A stretch of DNA of 64,000 nt from contig NZ_JOIU01000031.1 of NCBI RefSeq assembly GCF_000720135.1, positions 1 to 64,000 on the forward strand, in the 5' to 3' direction. Made by a program: the position numbers and the translations under genes. Positions 60,291 through 64,000 of the stretch are shown here, piece by piece (position 1 is the stretch's first letter; each line of letters starts with the position of its first letter). This stretch comes from Streptomyces sp. NRRL S-1022. Its GTDB lineage: Bacteria; Actinomycetota; Actinomycetes; Streptomycetales; Streptomycetaceae. Below the pieces are notes generated by a model that was not told the origin of the DNA, ran no database searches, and was given only the letters and a program-made list of their open reading frames with translations.

Positions 60291-61409
60291 ATGACCGTCC
60301 TGTTCTGGATCCTGGGCATCCTGGCCGTCCCCACGCTGATCTTCGTGCTGTGGCTGGCCTGGGTGTTCCTGAAGGAGCTCTTCCACCCGACCCCCGACGA
60401 CGACGCGGAGGCGGCGGAGGCCGCCGAGACCGCGCGGGCCGCGGAGAAGCTCGGTCTGCTGCCCGCCGAGCGGCAGGACACCGGCCTCGCCGCGCCCCTG
60501 CCCGCGGAGTGGACCACCGTGCTCGCCGCGGTGCGCGGCGGCGACTGGAAGCCGGCCGCCGACCTGCTCGCCGCGGTCGGCCGGGACTGGGAGCGCCGGT
60601 CCATGGTCGCCTGCCTGCTGGCCGAGTGCGCCGCCGAGGAGGACTCCTGGCTGCTGGCGTGGGAGGCCGTACGCCGGGACGACCCGGACGCGGCCGTGGT
60701 CCGGGCCCGCAGCACGGTGATCCTGGCCTGGAACCTGCGGGGCGGCAAGAAGGCCCAGTACACGACCAGGGAGCAGTTCGACGCCTTCCACCGCACGCTG
60801 GCCGGTGCCCGAGAGGAGATCGCCCGGGCGGCGGCGCTGAACCCGGACGACCCGACGCCGTACGTCGCGGAGATCTGGGTGGCGCTGGGCCTCGGCTACC
60901 CGAACGCCCGGATGGACAAGGTGTGGGAGGAGATCACCGCCCGTGCCCCGCACCACTACGAGGCCCACTTCTCCGCGTTGCAGTACTGGTGCGCCAAGTG
61001 GCGCGGTTCGGAGCGGCTGGCCACCGAGTTCGCCGAGCGGGCGGCGGCCGGCGCGCCGCTGGGCAGCCTGCTGACGGCGCTGCCGCTGATCGCGCACTTC
61101 GAGCACGACGAGTCGGACGACACCGAGGCCGACAACACGCCGCAGATGCTGGCGCGGGTCGACGCGGCCCTCGCGGACGCGGCGGCGGCCGACCCGTCCC
61201 ACCCACGGCTGCCGGAACTGCGCCACCTGCTGGCGTACTACCTGCACCTGCAAGGCCGCAACGAGGCGGCGCTGGAGCAGTTCAAGCTGGTCGACGGGCA
61301 TGTGAAGGCGCTGCCGTGGCGCTACCGGGGTGACGTCGCCGGGTACTACTGCCAGGTCCGCGACACCGTGGTCCGGACGGTGACGCAGACCGCGCCGGCG
61401 GCCGTCTGA
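60291..61409 (+). CDS. Hypothetical membrane-anchored helical-repeat protein, paralogue B
   Basis: 372 residues, the same length and layout as paralogue A: N-terminal helix (TVLFWILGILAVPTLIFVLW), then helical repeats with SALQYWCAKWRGSERLATEF and GSLLTALPLIAHFEHDES, ending with LVDGHVKALPWRYRGD. It uses AAGGA before ATG 60291. Placed 108 bp after the M48 peptidase gene, probably the same operon. Confidence 0.82.
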   Translation: MTVLFWILGILAVPTLIFVLWLAWVFLKELFHPTPDDDAEAAEAAETARAAEKLGLLPAERQDTGLAAPLPAEWTTVLAAVRGGDWKPAADLLAAVGRDWERRSMVACLLAECAAEEDSWLLAWEAVRRDDPDAAVVRARSTVILAWNLRGGKKAQYTTREQFDAFHRTLAGAREEIARAAALNPDDPTPYVAEIWVALGLGYPNARMDKVWEEITARAPHHYEAHFSALQYWCAKWRGSERLATEFAERAAAGAPLGSLLTALPLIAHFEHDESDDTEADNTPQMLARVDAALADAAAADPSHPRLPELRHLLAYYLHLQGRNEAALEQFKLVDGHVKALPWRYRGDVAGYYCQVRDTVVRTVTQTAPAAV

Positions 61410-61490
61410 CCCGGTAATTCGGGCGACGGCGCCGGTGGCCGCCCCGTAGATTCGCCCTTCGGCCGGAAAGCGGAGGCTGAAGGGGAGGGC

Positions 61491-62216
61491 ATGGGAAGTC
61501 CGGTGTTTCTGATCGGTGGCGGCTGGGACCGCGCCGAGGTGTACGAGCCGTTCCTGCGCGAGGTGCGCGGGGAGCGGCGGGTCGGGTGCCTGGTGCTGGA
61601 CGAGGGGGACGGCGCCGCGCAGTCCGAGCGGTACGCGGTGGCGCTGCGCGCGGCGGACCCCGGGTGTGTGCCGGTGCCGCTGCTGGTGCCGCTCGGCGGC
61701 CGGTTCGAGCCGGAGGCCGTGCTGGACGGGATCGACGGGCTGCTGGTGTGCGGCGGGCTCACGCCCGCGTACCAGGACGCGCTCGCGGACTGCCTGGAGC
61801 GACTGCCGGGGCTGCTGGCGGCGCGCGGCCTGCCGTACGCCGGGTTCTCCGCCGGGGCCGCGATGGCCGCGCGGCGGGCCGTGGTCGGCGGGTGGCTGGT
61901 GGACGGGGTGCCGGTGTGCCCGGAGGAGACCGGCGAGGACCTGGCGGAGGTCGAGGTACGGGCGGGGCTCGGGCTGGTGCCGTTCGCGGTGGACGTGCAC
62001 GCGGCCCAGTGGGGGACGCTGCCACGGCTGGTGGCGGCGGTCGCGCGGGGCGAGGTGCCGTACGGGGCCGCCGTGGACGAGAACACACTGCTCGCGGTGG
62101 ACGGCGACAAGGCCCGGGTGGCCGGCTCCGGCCGGGTGCACGTGGTGTGGCCCGCGCCGGACGGGGCCGTCCTGGTGCGCGCGTACGGCGCCGGCGAGGG
62201 CTTCGGTCTCGGCTAG
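61491..62216 (+). CDS. Peptidase E/S51-like (type 1 glutamine amidotransferase-fold) protein
   Basis: 241 residues. SPVFLIGGGWDRAEVYEPFL at the start, GLLVCGGLTPAYQDAL, and a nucleophile elbow YAGFSAGAAMAARRA with Ser, as in dipeptidase E and cyanophycinase relatives. VDVHAAQWGTLPRLVAAV supplies a His. Likely a serine hydrolase of small Asp-containing peptides or an unusual amidotransferase-like enzyme; substrate unknown. Confidence 0.82.
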   Translation: MGSPVFLIGGGWDRAEVYEPFLREVRGERRVGCLVLDEGDGAAQSERYAVALRAADPGCVPVPLLVPLGGRFEPEAVLDGIDGLLVCGGLTPAYQDALADCLERLPGLLAARGLPYAGFSAGAAMAARRAVVGGWLVDGVPVCPEETGEDLAEVEVRAGLGLVPFAVDVHAAQWGTLPRLVAAVARGEVPYGAAVDENTLLAVDGDKARVAGSGRVHVVWPAPDGAVLVRAYGAGEGFGLG

Positions 62217-62296
62217 CACCCCGGACGGGCGCGGGGAACGGCGCGAACGGCAACGACGCACCCGCACCCGCACCGGGCAGACGCCCCGCAGCAGAC

Positions 62297-62446
62297 ACAC
62301 GATCCGCCGCGGGTACACGATCCGCCGCGGGCCGTAGCCCGCCAGGACGACGGCCCCGTAGCACTACGGCCCGGCAGCACTACGGCCCTGCGACCCGGCA
62401 GCACTACGGCCCGGCAGAGGTACCCCCGCAGAGCTACGGCCCGGCA
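62297..62446. repeat. Short GC-rich tandem repeats
   Basis: Two 18-bp units ACACGATCCGCCGCGGGT start at 62297 and 62315. Further on, 16-bp units GCACTACGGCCCGGCA occur at 62361, 62377 (two changes) and 62401, with a related GAGCTACGGCCCGGCA at 62431. Neither period is a multiple of three, so they are not an in-frame coding repeat. They fill the 240-bp gap between two convergent genes. Confidence 0.8.
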
Positions 62447-62456
62447 GGACCGCAGG

Positions 62457-63497
62457 TCAGATCGTGGCGGTGTCGATGACGAAGCGGTAGCGCACGTCGC
62501 TCGCCAGCACCCGCTCGTACGCCTCGTTGACCTCGGCCGCGCTGATCAGCTCGATCTCGGCGCCGATGCCGTGCTCGGCGCAGAAGTCCAGCATCTCCTG
62601 GGTCTCGCGGATGCCGCCGATCATGGAGCCGGCGAGCGTCTTGCGGCCGCCGATCACCGAGAACAGGTTGAGCGCGATGGGCTCCTCGGGCGCGCCCACG
62701 TTCACCAGGGCGCCGTCGACCTTGAGCAGCGACAGCAGCGCGCCGAAGTCCATCGGCGCCGACACGGTCGAGACGATCAGGTCGAAGGTGCCGGCCAGCT
62801 CCTCGAAGGTCTTCGGGTCGCTGGTGGCGTGGTAGTGGTCGGCGCCCAGCTTGAGGCCGTCGTCCTTCTTGCGCAGGGACTGGGACAGGACCGTCACCTC
62901 GGCGCCCATGGCGTGCGCGATCTTGACGGCCATGTGGCCGAGGCCGCCCAGGCCGACGACGGCGACCTTCTTGCCGGGGCCCGCGTTCCAGTGGTTCAGC
63001 GGGGAGTACGTGGTGATGCCCGCGCACAGCAGCGGCGCGGCCACGTCCAGGGAGAGGCCGTCGGGGATGCGCAGGACGTAGTTCTCGTCGACGACGATCT
63101 TCTCGGAGTAACCGCCGTAGGTGGGCTCGCCGTCCTTGCCGACGGCGTTGTAGGTGCCCACCATGCCCTTGAGGCAGTACTGCTCCTCGCCACGCAGGCA
63201 GTTCTCGCACTCGCGGCAGGAGTCGACCATGCAGCCGACGCCCACCCGGTCGCCGGCCTGGAACTTCGTCACGCCGGAGCCGACCTCGGAGACGACGCCG
63301 GCGATCTCGTGGCCGGGGACCATCGGGAAGACCGCCTCGCCCCAGCCCTCGCGCGCCTGGTGGATGTCGGAGTGACAGATACCGGCGAACTTGATGTCGA
63401 TCAGGACGTCGAACTCGCCGACCGCGCGTCGCTCGATGGTCGTCCGCTCCAGCGGGGCCTTCGCGGCGGGCGCGGCGTACGCAGCAACAGTGGTCAT
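62457..63497 (-). CDS. Zinc-dependent alcohol dehydrogenase (YahK/AdhA-like)
   Basis: 346 residues of the MDR family. Catalytic zinc site GICHSDIHQ (Cys, His) and GHE in [14 protein letters not shown]; structural zinc in [17 protein letters not shown] (four Cys); cofactor motif [15 protein letters not shown]. Cinnamyl-alcohol-dehydrogenase-like members reduce aldehydes with NADPH. ATG 63497; divergent from the XRE regulator, which may control it. Confidence 0.93.
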   Translation of the reverse strand: MTTVAAYAAPAAKAPLERTTIERRAVGEFDVLIDIKFAGICHSDIHQAREGWGEAVFPMVPGHEIAGVVSEVGSGVTKFQAGDRVGVGCMVDSCRECENCLRGEEQYCLKGMVGTYNAVGKDGEPTYGGYSEKIVVDENYVLRIPDGLSLDVAAPLLCAGITTYSPLNHWNAGPGKKVAVVGLGGLGHMAVKIAHAMGAEVTVLSQSLRKKDDGLKLGADHYHATSDPKTFEELAGTFDLIVSTVSAPMDFGALLSLLKVDGALVNVGAPEEPIALNLFSVIGGRKTLAGSMIGGIRETQEMLDFCAEHGIGAEIELISAAEVNEAYERVLASDVRYRFVIDTATI

Positions 63498-63668
63498 GCC
63501 GGTGAATCTCCTAGCGGGGGGTCGCGCACCCGGCTGCCTTCCGCCGGGCACGGCATCCAGCGTGCCCCGCGAAGGGCCGCTCACCCAGACCACGCCTTTG
63601 CGTACGACTGCCGTGCCTACCACTGGCGGGGTCAGGCTGGCCTGCGTACGACCAGGTTTACTGGACGT

Positions 63669-64000
63669 ATGGACAACAGGGACGAGCAGCCGGACGCGAC
63701 ATTGGCCGCCGGCCGGCCCCTGGACCGGCGGGCGGAGCTGAGCGAGTTCCTGCGCAGCAGGCGGGCCCGGCTGCAGCCCGAGGACGTGGGTCTGGCCCCG
63801 TTCGGGCGGCACCGCCGGGTGCCGGGGCTGCGCCGCGAGGAGCTGGCGCAGCTGGCCGGGGTGTCGGTGGCGTACTACACGCGGCTGGAGCAGGGCAACG
63901 GCAGGAACGTGTCGGCGGAGGTGCTGGACGCGATCGCGCGGGCGCTGCGGCTGACGGACGCCGAGCACGCGCACCTCACGCATCTGGCGAAGCCGAAGGC
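63669..64000 (+). CDS. XRE-family regulator (MmyB-like), truncated by the window edge
   Basis: At least 110 residues are visible from ATG 63669. The helix-turn-helix is [22 protein letters not shown], preceded by [10 protein letters not shown], a hallmark of regulators with a C-terminal MmyB-type ligand domain that lies beyond the window. It diverges from the alcohol dehydrogenase gene across about 170 bp, a frequent pairing in Streptomyces that suggests local control. Confidence 0.88.
   Translation, partial: MDNRDEQPDATLAAGRPLDRRAELSEFLRSRRARLQPEDVGLAPFGRHRRVPGLRREELAQLAGVSVAYYTRLEQGNGRNVSAEVLDAIARALRLTDAEHAHLTHLAKPK

Noticed and set aside
1..64000. CRISPR arrays, tRNA/rRNA genes, insertion sequences
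   Set aside because: No regularly spaced repeats with unique spacers, no transposase-like protein and no tRNA-like cloverleaf were recognised by eye; a covariance-model search would be needed to exclude small RNAs.

Overview
The window looks like chromosomal DNA of a Streptomyces or close relative. It has very high GC with strong third-position GC bias, frequent GTG starts, and actinomycete-specific families: XRE/DUF397/anti-sigma cassettes, a mycothiol-related Mca amidase, GTP-dependent PEP carboxykinase, DUF4307, DUF1707 and an AfsR-like NB-ARC/TPR protein. No tRNA, rRNA, insertion sequence or CRISPR array was seen.

Layout. 1-3.8 kb: a decayed Rpn/PD-(D/E)XK-type gene, a whiJ/abaA-like regulatory cassette and a secreted M14 carboxypeptidase. 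3.8-11.5 kb: an acidic hypothetical protein and a sugar-acid/amino-acid catabolic locus (GntP permease, RidA, IclR, PfkB kinase; divergently a DSD1-like PLP enzyme and a D-aminoacylase-like amidohydrolase). I read this as a candidate N-acetyl-D-glucosaminate pathway. 11.5-22.6 kb: mostly core genes (trypsin-like protease, DUF1707, aminotransferase, PEPCK, hemolysin III, TetR, Mut7-C, DUF255). 45.3-64 kb: again mostly core genes (NB-ARC/TPR, mca, greA, ABC exporter, ilvA, MarR, metB, M48 peptidase between two paralogous 372-residue proteins, S51-like peptidase, alcohol dehydrogenase, start of an XRE regulator).

The centrepiece is 22.8-45.1 kb, a gene cluster set into this core region that I do not recognise as a characterised pathway. 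A minus-strand operon (34.3 to 25.6 kb) encodes a fatty-acid/sterol-hydroxylase-type di-iron membrane protein, an MFS exporter, PEP mutase, phosphonopyruvate decarboxylase, 2-aminoethylphosphonate (AEP) transaminase and a large flavoprotein. Two plus-strand operons encode a dedicated type II fatty-acyl system. The first has an active ketosynthase, a Cys-less partner, a FabI/FabL-type enoyl reductase, an ACP and a FabG. The second has an ACP, an active ketosynthase, a Cys-less partner, an alpha/beta hydrolase, a DsbA/HCCA-isomerase-like protein and a KAS III. Two PlsC acyltransferases, a phosphopantetheinyl transferase and a small SARP activator complete the set. The simplest reading is a phosphonate-lipid or N-acyl phosphonate made from AEP and a cluster-specific acyl chain.

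Control. Both plus-strand operons are preceded by heptamer repeats with 11-bp periodicity ending exactly 8 bp before a -10 hexamer, the architecture known for SARP targets. The SARP gene at the left edge therefore probably switches on both acyl operons. A perfect palindrome and a decayed TetR gene lie just after the SARP gene, suggesting an earlier layer of control that has been lost.
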